Assembly (NCBI GenBank): GCA_021810635.1
Contig: JAJZIH010000001.1
Span: forward strand, 62,001-126,000
Source of the DNA: Pseudomonadota bacterium
Lineage (GTDB): Bacteria; Pseudomonadota; Gammaproteobacteria; JAKAQQ01
Length of the DNA: 64,000 nt
Reading direction: 5' to 3'
Position 1 is the stretch's first letter. Every line of letters begins with the position of its first letter. Position numbers and translations under genes: made by a program. This document shows positions 37,701-48,332 of the stretch, piece after piece. The notes beneath the pieces were generated by a model that ran no database searches, had not been told where the DNA came from, and saw only the letters and a list, made by a program, of their open reading frames with translations.

Positions 37701-38281
37701 ACGGATTCCAGCGTCTCCGTCGTCTGCTCGATCTTGGCCAGGGTTTCCCGGCGGCGTTCCTTGTACTTGGAAACCCCGGCAGCCTCCTCGAGGAAGCCCT
37801 GCCATTCTTCCGGATGGAGATCGATCAGGCGCGAGATCGTGCCCTGCTCAATGATGGCATAACTCCGGGGGCCAAGACCGGTGCCGAGGAAAAGGTCAGT
37901 AATGTTGCGCCGCAGGCACAGGGTACCGTTCAGGTAATACTGGGAGATCCCGTCCCGTCCAACTTCGCGGCGGACCGAGATCTCGCTGAAAGCGCCGTAC
38001 TCGCCCGCGAGACGCCCATCACTGTTATCGAAAACAAGTTCAACCGAGGCGCGCCCGGCCCGTTCCCGGGTCTTGGACCCGTTGAAGATCACGTCGGGCA
38101 TGGCCTCACCACGCAGGTTCTTGGCCGAGCTCTCCCCCAGGACCCAGCGGACGGCATCAATGAGGTTGGATTTGCCGGACCCGTTGGGCCCGGTCACCGC
38201 CACGATGGGTTTCGGAAAGTCCAGGCTGCAGGGATCGGCGAACGACTTGAATCCGCTCAGTCTGATTTTTTGTAGCCGCAT
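34775..38281 (-). CDS. smc: Chromosome segregation protein SMC
   Basis: SMC (1168 residues), the ATPase of bacterial condensin. Walker A is TGPNGSGKSNLIDAVRWVLGE at the N-terminus; the C-terminal head has ISQLSGGEKALTAIAVVFAI (signature) and FCMLDEVDAPMDESSI (Walker B). Two long coiled coils, rich in Glu/Arg/Gln heptads, flank a hinge near residues 520-640. ScpA and ScpB are also in the window. Antisense frames on the plus strand are long but are shadows of its GC-rich codons. Starts 78 bp from the divergent queF. Confidence 0.97.
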   Translation of the reverse strand: MRLQKIRLSGFKSFADPCSLDFPKPIVAVTGPNGSGKSNLIDAVRWVLGESSAKNLRGEAMPDVIFNGSKTRERAGRASVELVFDNSDGRLAGEYGAFSEISVRREVGRDGISQYYLNGTLCLRRNITDLFLGTGLGPRSYAIIEQGTISRLIDLHPEEWQGFLEEAAGVSKYKERRRETLAKIEQTTETLESVREIRDQHTKRLAQLAQQARQAERFRTLRETRRLQTSRLFILQKREFSHGLENAQVRVREEERNLEQVKAAQAAIERQLIAEGEKQREVISAYQEAQTQCRRLEQKISETEARRKTRELEQRHWIQEHARLEADQEHLRQRLAEENANLKRLTEALRLSREAHATAREASVRSEAEFQSREEAWHRLEERLAQLRENLAQARQDAEISRVNAEHLGEQKRGLEDRLQDCEARLERIETDALSRERNQVGASHEAGLREKTAREAELAELKRALDAAQVCVHECEEGVRETEMAIEQGKSRLLAQAQLRAAALAFEGEEIRIWLEQTGLSDHPRLVDLIQVEPGLEASVQAVLGERLKAICVERLDPFAESLADLAASSVMLVEQRETAEGPPKAGSVAAGFGLLVGRTVEEAGFMAGVRRAPSVGEALSRRSELGAPECWVTPEGVLVGPNWMAVRRGDRGLGSLFAYDREIHALEERQGELDAERADRTDRLQESQVRVAELARRVSGLEGVIADHGGRLMEVRTRLIQLDFELAEGDRKREEALKSRQDLTQRIGELGLRLSEAAAVTAEAEDREVELEAEVARLAGERDAVRAGCEDWSRQARELGNREREMELASERLAVEVEAIRSRAAESTGRLEELHEQARILEQKRAAGAAVEAADDAPERWVAELQAAQERLESVRATLDAGEGSKTDLERSRVEATQHYEAVRGDLERCRLEAQDWKSRLAELETRAERSQCDWSLAVAETETAGEIEREIEILAHKIERLGEVNLRAPEDYETERAQEEALDAQIRDITEGLTLLQEAIRKIDLESRTRFDTTFREVNLGLRQLFPRLFGGGQAELRRVGEDEETAGVELFAWPPGKRPVSISQLSGGEKALTAIAVVFAIFRLNPAPFCMLDEVDAPMDESSILRFAALVRELSEQLQIILISHNKLFLETAEGLVGVTMQEPGVSRIVSVDLDEAVRMAEQA

Positions 38282-38359
38282 GCAACCTCGGGCCCGTACC
38301 GGGCAGCGCCGTGAAAGTGTAAATTATCCATTTCGAACCCGCCTCATCCCACCGGACCC

Positions 38360-38809
38360 ATGACCCGAACCCCCACCCGTTCGCTGGCCACCTTCCCCAA
38401 CCCGGAACCAGACCGGGATTACCTCATCCGGATGGAAATTCCGGAGTTCACCTGCTTGTGCCCGCTGACCGGGCAACCCGATTTTGCCGTGCTCCACCTG
38501 TCCTACGTCCCGGATGGGCTCTGCCTTGAGCTCAAGGCCCTCAAGCTCTATGTCTGGTCCTACCGCAACGAGGGCGCATTTCATGAAGCGGTGACCAACC
38601 GCATTCTAAACGACCTCGTGGATGCCTGCCAGCCGCGACACCTCAGGATCGAGGCCCGTTTCCACATCCGCGGGGGCATCCGGACCACCGTCGTCGCCGA
38701 GTACCGGAAAGCCGGCTGGGTGGGCCGCCCACCGCACGATTCCGACTCCGCGCCGGATCCAGCTCCAGCGCCCGGCCTGCCCCCTGCCTCAACCCACGGA
38801 AAATCTTGA
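38360..38809 (+). CDS. queF: NADPH-dependent 7-cyano-7-deazaguanine reductase
   Basis: QueF of the short unimodular type (149 residues); reduces preQ0 to preQ1 in queuosine synthesis. The thioimide-forming Cys is in [13 protein letters not shown], and [22 protein letters not shown] is the NADPH-binding QueF motif with the conserved Glu. The C-terminus is a non-conserved proline-rich tail. Confidence 0.92.
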   Translation: MTRTPTRSLATFPNPEPDRDYLIRMEIPEFTCLCPLTGQPDFAVLHLSYVPDGLCLELKALKLYVWSYRNEGAFHEAVTNRILNDLVDACQPRHLRIEARFHIRGGIRTTVVAEYRKAGWVGRPPHDSDSAPDPAPAPGLPPASTHGKS

Positions 38810-38840
38810 TCCGGCCCGGTGAGCCATCGGGTCCGGGGGA

Positions 38841-38869
38841 TTCATCAGCCGGCCGGAGGCTGCTATAAT
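38841..38869 (+). promoter_or_regulatory. Putative promoter of dksA
   Basis: -10 TATAAT (38864-38869, perfect) with a weak -35 TTCATC (38841-38846) at 17-bp spacing. The predicted start is about 35 nt upstream of the dksA ATG. The -10 overlaps the spacer left after queF. Confidence 0.5.
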
Positions 38870-38912
38870 TACCTGTTCCCCAGCGGATCCCACGGCCACC
38901 GAAGGCGCACTG

Positions 38913-39482
38913 ATGTCCACACGCAAAAAAACTCCACGCCCCACCGCTTCCGGAAACGGACCGGGAGCGCGGAAGGCGCACCTCTCGCCGGTCCCGAAGA
39001 AACGCAAGACCCGGCCTCCCGTACTCGCCTCCCGGCCGATCGAGACGGCGGACAGTTCGTTTTTGAGCACGCTCGGGGAAGGGATCGCGCCGTACCCGCT
39101 GCGTGAGGGCGAGGCCTACATGAACCCCACCCACAAGGAGCATTTTCAGAGGATTCTCACAACCTGGAAGCAGGATCTCATGGAAGAGGTCGATTTGACC
39201 GTCCATCATATGCAGGATGAAGCCATGAACTTCCCGGACCCCAATGACCGGGCCACCCAGGAGTCGGAGTTCAGCCTCGAGCTCAGGACCCGCGACCGGG
39301 AACGCAAGCTCATCCGGAAAATTGACGAAGCCCTCCTCAAGCTTGAGACCGACGAGTACGGATACTGTGACCGCTGTGGAATCGAGATCGGAATCCGGCG
39401 TCTCGAAGCCCGCCCGATCGCCGCCCAGTGTATCGACTGCAAGACCATCGAGGAAATCCGCGAAAAACAGCTGAACGGGTAA
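38913..39482 (+). CDS. dksA: RNA polymerase-binding transcription factor DksA
   Basis: DksA (189 residues) reaches into the RNA polymerase secondary channel and acts with ppGpp. The coiled coil carries NFPDPNDRATQESEFSLELR, with the tip DxxDxA residues, and the zinc motif is CDRCGIEIGIRRLEARPIAAQCIDC (four Cys). The N-terminus is about 40 residues longer than in E. coli and is lysine/arginine-rich (KKTPRP, PKKRKTRPP), so it could be a nucleic-acid-binding extension or a late true start such as the Met at residue 70; ATG 38913 fits the promoter. Confidence 0.94.
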   Translation: MSTRKKTPRPTASGNGPGARKAHLSPVPKKRKTRPPVLASRPIETADSSFLSTLGEGIAPYPLREGEAYMNPTHKEHFQRILTTWKQDLMEEVDLTVHHMQDEAMNFPDPNDRATQESEFSLELRTRDRERKLIRKIDEALLKLETDEYGYCDRCGIEIGIRRLEARPIAAQCIDCKTIEEIREKQLNG

Positions 39483-39515
39483 TCCCGGCACCCAAACGCG
39501 GACTTGCGTCCCCGC

Positions 39516-40535
39516 ATGATCCAGGAAAGCCGTTTCCGTCCCGCCTGGTGGTTGCCGAACGGCCATTGGCAGACCCTCTATGCCGCCTATTTCCGGCGCG
39601 TCCCGTGCCCACCGCTCCGGGAGGAAACCTTCGAATGGCCGGAGGGAGACCGGACACGGGGCTTTTGGTCAGGAACCGGCCGGACGGGAAGAGCCCGCGC
39701 CACCGTTCTGCTCCTGCCCGGGCTGGAGGGCGGGATCCGCTCGCCCTACATCCGGGGGCTCCTCCGGCGGCTCGTGCACGACGGGCACGAGGTGCTGGTC
39801 CTGCCGTTCCGTGGTAGTGCGTCCAATCCGGCGTGCGGCCGGCTCACCTACCATGCGGGCTGGACCCGTGATCTCGAGGGGGTCGTCGGGCGGCTTTTAA
39901 CGGAGGATCCCGAACGGATCCTAGCCGTGGTCGGGTTTTCGCTGGGGGGCAACATGATGCTGCGCTGGCTGGCCACCGATCCCCGGGCCGACCGCATCCA
40001 CCAGGCTATCGGCGTGAGCATCCCCTTCGACCTGTCCTGCACGGCACACGGATTCCGCCGGGGCAGCGGCCGGATCTACGAGCGATACCTCGTGGCGGGG
40101 CTCAGGCGCAGTGCCCGGCGCCACCTCCGGAGCCAGGGGCACCCGACACTCGATGTCCGGGGATTGCGCCGACTCAGGACCTTTCTCGAGTTCGACGACC
40201 ACTACGTGGCGCCATTGCACGGTTTCCAAGACGCCCTGGATTACTACCGGCAGACGAGCGCCCGTCCCATCCTGTCCCGCGTCCGGGCCCCGACCCTGAT
40301 CCTCCAGGCCCGCGACGACCCCCTGATCCCGCCCGCGTGTCTTCCACGCGAATCAGAATGGGGACCGGCCACGGTTTTCGAGTGGAGTGAACACGGTGGC
40401 CATGTGGGGTTCATCAGCGGGGCCTGGCCCCTATGGGGATCGGCGTGGCTCGAGGAACGGATCGCCGGGGTACTGTCCGGTCTCGTCCGCTCCCCAGGGA
40501 ACCTCAGCCGTTCTGGTCGAGCCCCTTCATGCTGA
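39516..40535 (+). CDS. YheT family alpha/beta hydrolase
   Basis: A 339-residue hydrolase of the YheT/ABHD group. [19 protein letters not shown] is the family's N-terminal HxQT segment; the nucleophile elbow is [13 protein letters not shown], and the triad is completed by Asp in ARDDPLIP and His in EHGGHVGFI. The substrate is unknown. An in-frame TTG 12 nt upstream is an alternative start. The 3' end overlaps the convergent pnp by 32 nt. Confidence 0.92.
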   Translation: MIQESRFRPAWWLPNGHWQTLYAAYFRRVPCPPLREETFEWPEGDRTRGFWSGTGRTGRARATVLLLPGLEGGIRSPYIRGLLRRLVHDGHEVLVLPFRGSASNPACGRLTYHAGWTRDLEGVVGRLLTEDPERILAVVGFSLGGNMMLRWLATDPRADRIHQAIGVSIPFDLSCTAHGFRRGSGRIYERYLVAGLRRSARRHLRSQGHPTLDVRGLRRLRTFLEFDDHYVAPLHGFQDALDYYRQTSARPILSRVRAPTLILQARDDPLIPPACLPRESEWGPATVFEWSEHGGHVGFISGAWPLWGSAWLEERIAGVLSGLVRSPGNLSRSGRAPSC

Positions 40536-42600
40536 GCCGGACGCGGCCCTGGCGGTCAACCTCGAGTACGCGAACCTTGATCACATCTCCTTCCCGGAGT
40601 CGGTCACCCACCTTTTCCACCCGCTCTTCCGAAATCTGCGAGATGTGGACGAGTCCATCACGGCCAGGCAGGATGCTAACAAACGCCCCGAAGTCCATCA
40701 GCTTGACAACCTTCCCCTCGTAGATTTTCCCGACCTCGACGTCCGCGGTGATCTCCTCGATCCGGAGCTTGGCCGCCTCCGCCGAAGCCAGATTGACCGA
40801 GGCGATGCGGATGAAGCCATCGTCCTCGATATCGATCGTGGTGCCCGTCTCCTCGGTGATGGCCCGGACCACCGCGCCGCCACGGCCGATGACCTCCCGG
40901 ATTTTTTCCGGGTTGATCTTCATGGTGAGGTAACGCGGCGCCCATTCCGACATCTCCGCACGGGGAGCGGACAGGACTCCGTTCATCACCTCGAGGATGT
41001 GCAGGCGCCCTTCCCGGGCCTGCTCCAGAGCCGCCTGCATGATGGCCCGGTTGATCCCCTCGATCTTGATGTCCATCTGGAGCGCGGTGACGCCCTGGCT
41101 GGTTCCAGCCACCTTGAAATCCATGTCGCCGAGATGGTCCTCGTCACCGAGAATGTCGGTCAAAACGGCAAAACGGTCCTCGCTCTTGATGAGGCCCATC
41201 GCGACCCCCGCGACCGGGGCCCGGATGGGAACGCCCGCATCCATGAGGGCCAGGCTCGTTCCGCAGACGGTCGCCATCGAACTCGAGCCGTTGGATTCGG
41301 TGATCTCCGAAACCACGCGCAGGACGTACGGATACTGGGTCATGTCCGGCATGACCGCGATGAGCGCCCGCTTGGCCAGTCGCCCATGCCCAATCTCGCG
41401 GCGCTTGGGTGAACCCAAAAAGCCGGTCTCCCCGACTGCAAATGGCGGAAAATTATAATGCAGCATGAACGGTTCACGCCGCTCGCCTTCCAGACCATCG
41501 ATGAGCTGGGCATCCTTGGTCGTGCCGAGAGTGGCCACGACGATCGCCTGGGTCTCGCCCCGTGTGAACAGAGCCGAACCATGGGTCCGGGGCAGAAAAC
41601 CGGTGCTGATCTGGATGGGGCGGACCTGGCGGGTCGTTCGGCCGTCGATGCGGGGCTGCCCGGCCAGGATGCGGCCGCGCACGATTCCCCGCTCAATGTC
41701 CTTGAAGATCTTTTTGGCCACATCGGGCCCCACGTCACTGCGCTCCCCCGTTTCGTCTGCCAGACGGGCAAGAAGCTGGACCTCGATTTCGGCCAGACGT
41801 TTCTGCCGTGCGCTCTTTTCGCCCAGCGAATAGGCCGCCTCGAGGGCGTCCTGGCACTGCGCCCGGATCCGTTCAACCACGGAAGCCTCCGTCGCAGCGG
41901 GTGCCCAGGCCCACGGAGCGCAGCCGGCTTCCTGCTTGAGCTCTCGGATGACGCTGATGGCAGCCTGCATCTGCTCATGTCCGAATAGGACCGCATCCAG
42001 CATGACGGACTCGGGCAGCTCGGAGGCCTCGGATTCGACCATGAGCACGCCCCGCTCGGTACCGGCGACGACCAGATTCAGCTGGGATTGCGCAAGATCG
42101 GTGGCCGTCGGGTTCAGCAGGAACTGCCCCTCCCGGTAGCCCACGCGGGCAGCACCCAGGATGCCGTGAAAGGGAATACCGGACAGCTCGAGGGCTGCCG
42201 ATGCCCCGATCAGAGCCGGAATGTCGGCATCGACCTCCGGATTCATGGAAATCACCGTGGCGATCACCTGGACATCATGCGCAAATCCCTTGGGGAAAAG
42301 GGGGCGGATCGGACGGTCGATGAGGCGGGAAATCAGGGTCTCCTTCTCGGTCGGGCGCCCTTCCCGCTTGAAAAATCCACCCGGAATCCGCCCCGCGGCG
42401 TAGGTCCGTTCGAGGTAGTTCACGGTGAGCGGGAGAAAATCCTGTCCGGCTCCAGCCTCCCGGCGGGCCACGACCGTGGTGAGCACACAGGTATCGGCCA
42501 TGGTCACCAGAACGGCGCCGTCGGCCTGTCGGGCAATAGCGCCCGTCTCGATCGTGACTGGATGGGGTCCGTAGGCAAAAGACTTTTTAACAACCGTCAT
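40504..42600 (-). CDS. pnp: Polyribonucleotide nucleotidyltransferase
   Basis: PNPase (698 residues), the 3'-5' phosphorolytic exonuclease and partner of RNase E in the degradosome. Two RNase PH domains are present ([31 protein letters not shown] and [12 protein letters not shown]...PPFAVGETG), followed by KH ([24 protein letters not shown]) and S1 ([33 protein letters not shown]) domains. Last gene of the rimP-nusA-infB-rbfA-truB-rpsO-pnp run. Confidence 0.97.
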   Translation of the reverse strand: MTVVKKSFAYGPHPVTIETGAIARQADGAVLVTMADTCVLTTVVARREAGAGQDFLPLTVNYLERTYAAGRIPGGFFKREGRPTEKETLISRLIDRPIRPLFPKGFAHDVQVIATVISMNPEVDADIPALIGASAALELSGIPFHGILGAARVGYREGQFLLNPTATDLAQSQLNLVVAGTERGVLMVESEASELPESVMLDAVLFGHEQMQAAISVIRELKQEAGCAPWAWAPAATEASVVERIRAQCQDALEAAYSLGEKSARQKRLAEIEVQLLARLADETGERSDVGPDVAKKIFKDIERGIVRGRILAGQPRIDGRTTRQVRPIQISTGFLPRTHGSALFTRGETQAIVVATLGTTKDAQLIDGLEGERREPFMLHYNFPPFAVGETGFLGSPKRREIGHGRLAKRALIAVMPDMTQYPYVLRVVSEITESNGSSSMATVCGTSLALMDAGVPIRAPVAGVAMGLIKSEDRFAVLTDILGDEDHLGDMDFKVAGTSQGVTALQMDIKIEGINRAIMQAALEQAREGRLHILEVMNGVLSAPRAEMSEWAPRYLTMKINPEKIREVIGRGGAVVRAITEETGTTIDIEDDGFIRIASVNLASAEAAKLRIEEITADVEVGKIYEGKVVKLMDFGAFVSILPGRDGLVHISQISEERVEKVGDRLREGDVIKVRVLEVDRQGRVRLSMKGLDQNG

Positions 42601-42661
42601 GGCCGGTTCAACCTCGCGTGATGAATGGGGATGGCAGGGATTCTGGGAACGACAAAGCCGA

Positions 42662-42940
42662 TCAGCGCCGGAGTCCGAGCTGACTGACCAAAGCCTCGTA
42701 ACGCGAGGGATCCTTTTGAGCGAGATAGTCGAGCAGGCTGCGCCTGCGGTTGACCATCATGAGCAGCCCGCGGCGGGAGTGGTGATCCTTCTTGTGCTTT
42801 TCAAAATGACCGGACAACCCGTTGATCCGGGCGGTCAGGAGCGCCACCTGGACCTCGGGGGAGCCGGTATCGGCACGCCCTCTCTGGAACTGCTGCATCA
42901 CATCGGTCCGGGATGGATTGGGGTGACCTTCTTGGGACAT
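42662..42940 (-). CDS. rpsO: 30S ribosomal protein S15
   Basis: S15 (92 residues). [42 protein letters not shown] and [24 protein letters not shown] are the family core. I chose ATG 42940; an in-frame TTG two codons upstream is unlikely. The 61-nt gap to pnp shows no strong terminator. Confidence 0.96.
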   Translation of the reverse strand: MSQEGHPNPSRTDVMQQFQRGRADTGSPEVQVALLTARINGLSGHFEKHKKDHHSRRGLLMMVNRRRSLLDYLAQKDPSRYEALVSQLGLRR

Positions 42941-42970
42941 GGACAATCAGCCTTGTATAACAGGGATATT

Positions 42971-43948
42971 TTACTCCCGCGCCGTCTTTTCGCACAAGGG
43001 CCCGGGACTTTCACCTGTTTCACGGGAGGCCGTTGCCGCATCCGCTCCGCCAGCCGTCTCTCCCGTGGGACAGAGGCGCAGCGCCTTGAGCCCGTCCGGC
43101 CCCGAACCGGCTCCAAGCCCCAGAAAAGCCCCCCTCCGGTCATAGAGGCGGACCGGCCCCCACGGCACCAGTCCAAAGCCCACCACCCGCTGTCCCCGGA
43201 TGATGCGGCTCGCCTCCGACGGGGCCAGCTCGAGACGTGGCAAGTGGAGCAGTGCTTGGTCGGCGGAACGAAGCCGGTCCCGGATGGATTCCAGATCTTC
43301 CCAGCCCACGAGGTCGCCTTCGCCGAACCGGCCGACCCGAAGTCGCCTGAGGGCACTCACGTGGCCAACCGTTCCCAGCGACCGGGCCCAGTCTTCGACC
43401 CAGCTGCGAACATAAACCCCCGGACCGCACTCCAGCTCAAAGCGGGCAGTCGGCGGCGTCCAGTCCAGGAGACTCACCCGGAAAACCTCGATCGGCCGAG
43501 GCGAACGCTCGACGTCAAGCTGCCGTCGCGCGAGACGGTAGAGGGGAACCCCGTTTTGCTTGATGGCCGAGTACATGGGGGGAACCTGCAGGCTGGCCCC
43601 AATCCGGCCCGCCAGCCCCGCCCCCATCTCGTCGAAATCCAAGTTCGGAACGGGACCGTGCGCCCGGATGTCGCCCTCGCAATCTCCCGTGGAGGTTTGC
43701 TGTCCCAGGGTCACTTCGACCCGGTAGAGCTTTGGAGAAGCCATGAAATAGGGCAGAAAGCGGGTGGCCGTGCCGAGTGCCACCGGGAGCAGCCCCGTGG
43801 CGAGCGGATCGAGGGTCCCGAGGTAGCCACCCCGTACGCGAGGCTCGACCCGTTTCCGGATCCGCTGGAGCGCCTGATTCGAGGTCCAGCCCAGCGGCTT
43901 GTCGAACAGGAGAAAGCCGTCGGTGGTGGCCGCAGGGTCCCCAACCAT
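42971..43948 (-). CDS. truB: tRNA pseudouridine(55) synthase
   Basis: TruB (325 residues). GFLLFDKPLGWTSNQALQRIR starts the family core; the catalytic Asp is in GYLGTLDPLATGLLPV; QVPPMYSAIKQNGVPLYRLAR and CGPGVYVRSWVEDWARSLG complete it. A C-terminal extension ends with TASRETGESPGPL. Its start is 7 nt after the rbfA stop; the frame extends upstream into rbfA without family similarity. Confidence 0.96.
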   Translation of the reverse strand: MVGDPAATTDGFLLFDKPLGWTSNQALQRIRKRVEPRVRGGYLGTLDPLATGLLPVALGTATRFLPYFMASPKLYRVEVTLGQQTSTGDCEGDIRAHGPVPNLDFDEMGAGLAGRIGASLQVPPMYSAIKQNGVPLYRLARRQLDVERSPRPIEVFRVSLLDWTPPTARFELECGPGVYVRSWVEDWARSLGTVGHVSALRRLRVGRFGEGDLVGWEDLESIRDRLRSADQALLHLPRLELAPSEASRIIRGQRVVGFGLVPWGPVRLYDRRGAFLGLGAGSGPDGLKALRLCPTGETAGGADAATASRETGESPGPLCEKTARE

Positions 43949-43955
43949 GGGCGCC

Positions 43956-44318
43956 TCAGCCGTCCGACGGAGGATTGAGGGTCGCCAGAAGTTTTTCCAC
44001 CCGCCGCACGGATTCGAGCTCGGTATCGTATTCAAAGCGGATCTCCGGCACCTGCCGGAGTGTCCCGGATTTGCCGATCTCATGGCGGATCCTCCCTCGA
44101 GCCGCTTCCAGGGCGGCCACGACCTCCGTCACGGCCTGCGGATCGGTATCATCCAAAACGAAGTAAAACCGGGCAAAACTCAAATCCGCACTCATGCGGA
44201 CACGGGTCACGGTCAGCGAGCGGAAACGGTCGTCCCCACCCCCCCGGATCAGCCACAGGCCAACCCGCTTCTGCAGTTCCCGCGCCACTCGCTGGCTGCG
44301 GTGGGGGGAGGGTTTCAT
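43956..44318 (-). CDS. rbfA: 30S ribosome-binding factor A
   Basis: RbfA (120 residues), a KH-fold factor for 16S rRNA 5' end maturation and cold adaptation. [33 protein letters not shown] and [22 protein letters not shown] are typical. It overlaps infB by 4 nt. Confidence 0.95.
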   Translation of the reverse strand: MKPSPHRSQRVARELQKRVGLWLIRGGGDDRFRSLTVTRVRMSADLSFARFYFVLDDTDPQAVTEVVAALEAARGRIRHEIGKSGTLRQVPEIRFEYDTELESVRRVEKLLATLNPPSDG

Positions 44319-46783
44319 AGCGACCGGTTCACCTCAACCCTCTCGAAGACCTCGATCTGGTCTCCCGCCTTGATGTCGTTGTAACCCTGGATGGCCATTC
44401 CGCACTCGGTGCCTGACTGGACCTCGTTCACGTCATCCTTGAAGCGCCTCAGGGAAGCGATTTCCCCCTCAAAGATCACGACCTGGTTCCGCAGCACGCG
44501 GGCAGGACGGTTCTTGAGGATCTGTCCTTCGGTCACGAGGCAGCCGGCCACAGAACCGAAACGGGCTGCCCGGAACACTTCCCGCACCTGGGCTGTGCCC
44601 ACGATCTGCTCGCGGACTTCGGGCTTGAGCAGCCCTCCCATGCGCTGGCGCATGTCCTCAAGCATCTGGTAGATCACGCCGTAATAATCGACTTCCAGTC
44701 CCTCTTCGACGAGCGCGCGCTTCGCCGCGGCGTCGGCGCGGACATTGAAGGCCAGAATACGGGCATGAGAAGCCAGGGCGAGGTAGACATCTCCCTCGGT
44801 AATGCCGCCGACCCCGCTGCTCACGATCCCGACGGCGACTTCCGGGGTCGAGAGATCCGTCAGGGCGGATCGCAATGCCTCGAGCGACCCCTGGACATCG
44901 GCCTTGAGCAGAATCGGGACGATCTGGACGGCGGACTGGCCCATCTGGGCAAAGGCCTCTTCGACGCCGACGGGACCTTTCTGACCCCTGAGACGGACGT
45001 CCCGCATCTTGCCCTGGCGGTATTCGGCCAGTTCCCGGGCCTCCTTCTCGTCCGCGACCACGGTGGCCCGGTCACCGGCGACCGGCGGGTTGGGGAAACC
45101 GAGCACCACAGCCGGCAGGGACGGCGGTACCTCGGTGATCCGTTCGCCCCGCTCGTTGAAGAGGGCCCGGACCCTGCCGTATTCCTTGCCAGCCAAGAGG
45201 ATCTGGCCAACCGCGAGGGTTCCCTGCTGGATCAAAATGGTGGTCGTTGTCCCACGACCGGTTTCCAGGCCCGCTTCCAGGACCACGCCCACGGCGCGTC
45301 CCGTCCGCGGTGCCCTGAGCTCAAGGAGTTCAGCCTGCACCAGGACCGCATCCAGGAGGGCGTCGATGCCCTCCCCGCTTTTTGCGGAAACCGGAACGAA
45401 CAGGGTCTCCCCCCCCCATTCCTCGGGCAGGACCTCCTGCTGGGCGAGCTCGCTCTTGACCCGTTCGAGGTCCGCCTCGGGCTTGTCGATCTTGTTGATC
45501 GCCACGACGAGCGGGACTTTGGCGGCCCGGGCATGCTGGATGGCTTCGATGGTCTGAGGCTTGACGCCGTCGTCGGCCGCCACCACCAGAATCACGAGAT
45601 CCGTCACCCGGGCGCCGCGGGCCCGCATGGCGGTAAAGGCGGCATGGCCGGGCGTATCCAGGAAGGTAATGGATCCCTTCGGCGTATCCACATGATAGGC
45701 GCCGATGCGCTGGGTGATCCCCCCCGCCTCACCGGCCGCGACGCGGGTCCGGCGGATGTAGTCGAGCAGCGAAGTCTTGCCGTGATCGACATGCCCCATG
45801 ATGGTCACGACCGGGGGGCGGGTCTCCGCAGGGTCGCTTCCGCTCTCGATGGCCTGCGTAAGCGCCTCTTCCAGCGCATCCTCGCGCAGGGTCTTCGCCC
45901 GATGCCCCAGTTCCTCGACCACGAGCACGGCCGTGTCCTGGTCGAGTGGCTGGTTGATGGCCGCCACCACGCCCATGCCGAACAGGGTCTTGATCAGTTC
46001 CGCCGCCTTGACGCCCAACCGCTGGGCCAGCTCGCCGACACTGATCATTGCAGGAATCGCGATCTCCCGGATTTGGGGCTGGAGCGGGGCCTTGTCCACC
46101 TCGGGCTTGCTGCGGGCACGCGACCGGCTGGCCTCACCGCCGGGCTTGAGGCTCAGCCGAGTCCCGGCGGATGCCGCCGGGACCGGGGCCTTGCCGTGGC
46201 CTTTGGCGCGCTGGCGCTTGTCCTCTTCTTCCAGCTCCCGTTTCAGCTGGGCTTCTGCGCGTCGGCGTTCCTCCTCCTGCCGGAGGCGTAATTCCTGTTC
46301 CTGCCGCTCGCGGCTTTCGCGTTCACGCTGCTCCTTTTCCTGTTCGCGCTGGCGGTGCTCTTCGTCCATGCGGGTCTTTTCCTGCATCTGCCGGTGCAGC
46401 TCTTCCTCTCGGTGCAGGCTCGCCTGACGCTCCTGCTCGATGGCCTCGAGCGCACGCCGCCGGGACTCCTGCTCGAGCAGGACCTCCCGCTTGACGTAGG
46501 TATGACGCTGTTTGACCTCCACGTTCACCGTTTTGCTGCGTCCCTGTGCTCCGGCAATCTTGAGGGCACTGACCGAACGCCGCTTGAGGGTGATGCGTGA
46601 GGGTGCGGCGTCATCGCCCGCTTCGTGGTGCCGCAGGAAGTTGAGCAAAGTCATCTTCTGGTCATCGGTCACCGAAGCACCGGGGCCCTCGAATTCGATG
46701 CCCGCCTCGCGGAACTGCACGATGAGTCGATCGACCGGCGTCCTCACGGACTCGGCGAATTCCTGCACAGTCTGGTCGGTCAT
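44315..46783 (-). CDS. infB: Translation initiation factor IF-2
   Basis: IF-2 (822 residues). The N-terminus includes the IF2_N helical segment and a very charged helix rich in Glu/Arg (residues about 110-200). The G domain has [14 protein letters not shown] (G1), [11 protein letters not shown] (G3), [10 protein letters not shown] (G4) and SAKSGEG (G5), followed by domains II-IV with the fMet-tRNA-binding end. The length is a little below the E. coli form (890). It lies 3 nt after nusA. Confidence 0.97.
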   Translation of the reverse strand: MTDQTVQEFAESVRTPVDRLIVQFREAGIEFEGPGASVTDDQKMTLLNFLRHHEAGDDAAPSRITLKRRSVSALKIAGAQGRSKTVNVEVKQRHTYVKREVLLEQESRRRALEAIEQERQASLHREEELHRQMQEKTRMDEEHRQREQEKEQRERESRERQEQELRLRQEEERRRAEAQLKRELEEEDKRQRAKGHGKAPVPAASAGTRLSLKPGGEASRSRARSKPEVDKAPLQPQIREIAIPAMISVGELAQRLGVKAAELIKTLFGMGVVAAINQPLDQDTAVLVVEELGHRAKTLREDALEEALTQAIESGSDPAETRPPVVTIMGHVDHGKTSLLDYIRRTRVAAGEAGGITQRIGAYHVDTPKGSITFLDTPGHAAFTAMRARGARVTDLVILVVAADDGVKPQTIEAIQHARAAKVPLVVAINKIDKPEADLERVKSELAQQEVLPEEWGGETLFVPVSAKSGEGIDALLDAVLVQAELLELRAPRTGRAVGVVLEAGLETGRGTTTTILIQQGTLAVGQILLAGKEYGRVRALFNERGERITEVPPSLPAVVLGFPNPPVAGDRATVVADEKEARELAEYRQGKMRDVRLRGQKGPVGVEEAFAQMGQSAVQIVPILLKADVQGSLEALRSALTDLSTPEVAVGIVSSGVGGITEGDVYLALASHARILAFNVRADAAAKRALVEEGLEVDYYGVIYQMLEDMRQRMGGLLKPEVREQIVGTAQVREVFRAARFGSVAGCLVTEGQILKNRPARVLRNQVVIFEGEIASLRRFKDDVNEVQSGTECGMAIQGYNDIKAGDQIEVFERVEVNRSL

Positions 46784-46786
46784 GTC

Positions 46787-48316
46787 TCAGGCCTCCCGGG
46801 GTTCCGCAGCATCCGTCCCGAACCAGTGGGACCGTGCCGCCATGATCATGCGCCCGGCCCGCTCGCGATCCAGCCCCTCGAGATCCTCAAGGTCGTCGAC
46901 CGCGAGCTCTGCCAAGGCTTCACGGCTCGTAATGCCGCGCTGGATGAGCTGTCCCGCGAGCATCGTATCCATGCCGGGAACCTCGAGGAGATCCGAGGCC
47001 TCGACCGCCTTTTCCCGTTTCTCTTCGCTGGCGATGGCCTGGGTCAAGAGCAGATCCCGGGCCCGGCCCCTGAGCTGCTCGACCAGTTCTTCGTCGAAAT
47101 CCGGGATCGAAAGCAGTTCCCCGGTCGGCACGTAGGCCACCTCTTCCACCGAGGAGAAGCCCGCCTGAGCCAGCAGGGTGGCGATTTCATCGTCGATGTT
47201 GAGCTGTTCGACAAACAGCTTCTGGGCCGCGTCGAGTTCTTCCTGTTTTTTCTCATGGGCCTGTGTTTCAGTCAGGATATTGAGCGACCAGCCCGTGAGC
47301 TGGCTCGCCAGCCGGACGTTCTGCCCGCCGCGACCGATGGCCTGGGACAGGCGGTTTTCATCCACGGCGATGTCCATGCTGTGGGAATCCTCATCGAGGG
47401 TGATCGAGCGTACCTCGGCCGGCGACATCGCGTTGATCACGAACTGGGCCGGCGCATCGTCCCATTGGACGATATCGATCCGCTCGCCCGCCAGTTCGTT
47501 GGAGACCGCCTGGACGCGCGCGCCCCGCATGCCGACACAGGCACCCACGGCATCAACCCGGCTGTCCCGGCTCAGGACCGCGATCTTGGCCCGCTGGCCC
47601 GGATCGCGTGCGGCCCCCTTGATTTCGATCAGCCCCTGGCCGATCTCAGGCACCTCCAGTTTGAACAGTTCAACCAGAAGCTCAGGCGCAACGCGGCTCA
47701 CGAGCAGGAGCGGGCCCCGCGTGTCGGTATTGAGCGCCCTGAGGTAGCCGCGCAGGCGGTCTCCCGGACGAGGCATTTCCCGTGGAATCGTCTCGTCGCG
47801 GAGGATCACCGCCTCCGCCCCGGAGGACAATTCCACATAGATGTTGCCGCGCTCAATCCGCTTCACGGTTCCCGACACCAATTGTCCCACCCGGTCCCGG
47901 TAGGCCTCGATGATCTGGATTCTCTCGGCTTCACGCACTTTCTGGACGATCACCTGCTTGGCCACCTGTGCCGCAATGCGGCCGAACGGAATGGAGGGCA
48001 GCGGTTCCTCGATGAATCCGCCGACCTCGATTTCCGGTATACGTTCGCGGGCCTGGGTCAGCCGGATCTGCCGGTCCGGATCGAAGGGGTCCTCGCCCTC
48101 TTCCACGGCCGGATCGTCCGCGACGACCTCCCAGCGCCGGAAGGTCTCGGAATCGCCGCTCATCCGATTGATGGCCACCCGGGCATCGAGGCGGTCCCCA
48201 TGGCGCTTGCGCGTCGCCGACGCCAGAGCGGCCTCCAGTGCCTCAAAGATGGTTCCCGCATCGACCCCGCGTTCACTGGCAACGGACTCGACGACCGCCA
48301 AAATTTCTTTTCCCAT
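46787..48316 (-). CDS. nusA: Transcription termination/antitermination protein NusA
   Basis: NusA (509 residues). The N-terminal RNAP-binding domain begins MGKEILAVVESVASERGVD; the S1 domain is GQLVSGTVKRIERGNIYVEL; two KH domains include GACVGMRGARVQAVSNEL and RLSQAIGRGGQNVRLASQL. Two acidic C-terminal helix-hairpin repeats (LLSIPDFDEELVEQL, DLLEVPGMDTMLAGQLI) are the form found in gammaproteobacteria. ATG 48316 is the family start; the reading frame upstream lies in rimP. Confidence 0.97.
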   Translation of the reverse strand: MGKEILAVVESVASERGVDAGTIFEALEAALASATRKRHGDRLDARVAINRMSGDSETFRRWEVVADDPAVEEGEDPFDPDRQIRLTQARERIPEIEVGGFIEEPLPSIPFGRIAAQVAKQVIVQKVREAERIQIIEAYRDRVGQLVSGTVKRIERGNIYVELSSGAEAVILRDETIPREMPRPGDRLRGYLRALNTDTRGPLLLVSRVAPELLVELFKLEVPEIGQGLIEIKGAARDPGQRAKIAVLSRDSRVDAVGACVGMRGARVQAVSNELAGERIDIVQWDDAPAQFVINAMSPAEVRSITLDEDSHSMDIAVDENRLSQAIGRGGQNVRLASQLTGWSLNILTETQAHEKKQEELDAAQKLFVEQLNIDDEIATLLAQAGFSSVEEVAYVPTGELLSIPDFDEELVEQLRGRARDLLLTQAIASEEKREKAVEASDLLEVPGMDTMLAGQLIQRGITSREALAELAVDDLEDLEGLDRERAGRMIMAARSHWFGTDAAEPREA

Positions 48317-48332
48317 GACGAACCTCGTTTCC

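Noticed and set aside
36710-38275. 521-codon open frame on the plus strand opposite smc
   Set aside because: Shadow of the GC-rich smc gene; low-complexity Leu/Phe-rich translation, no ribosome-binding site or family motif.
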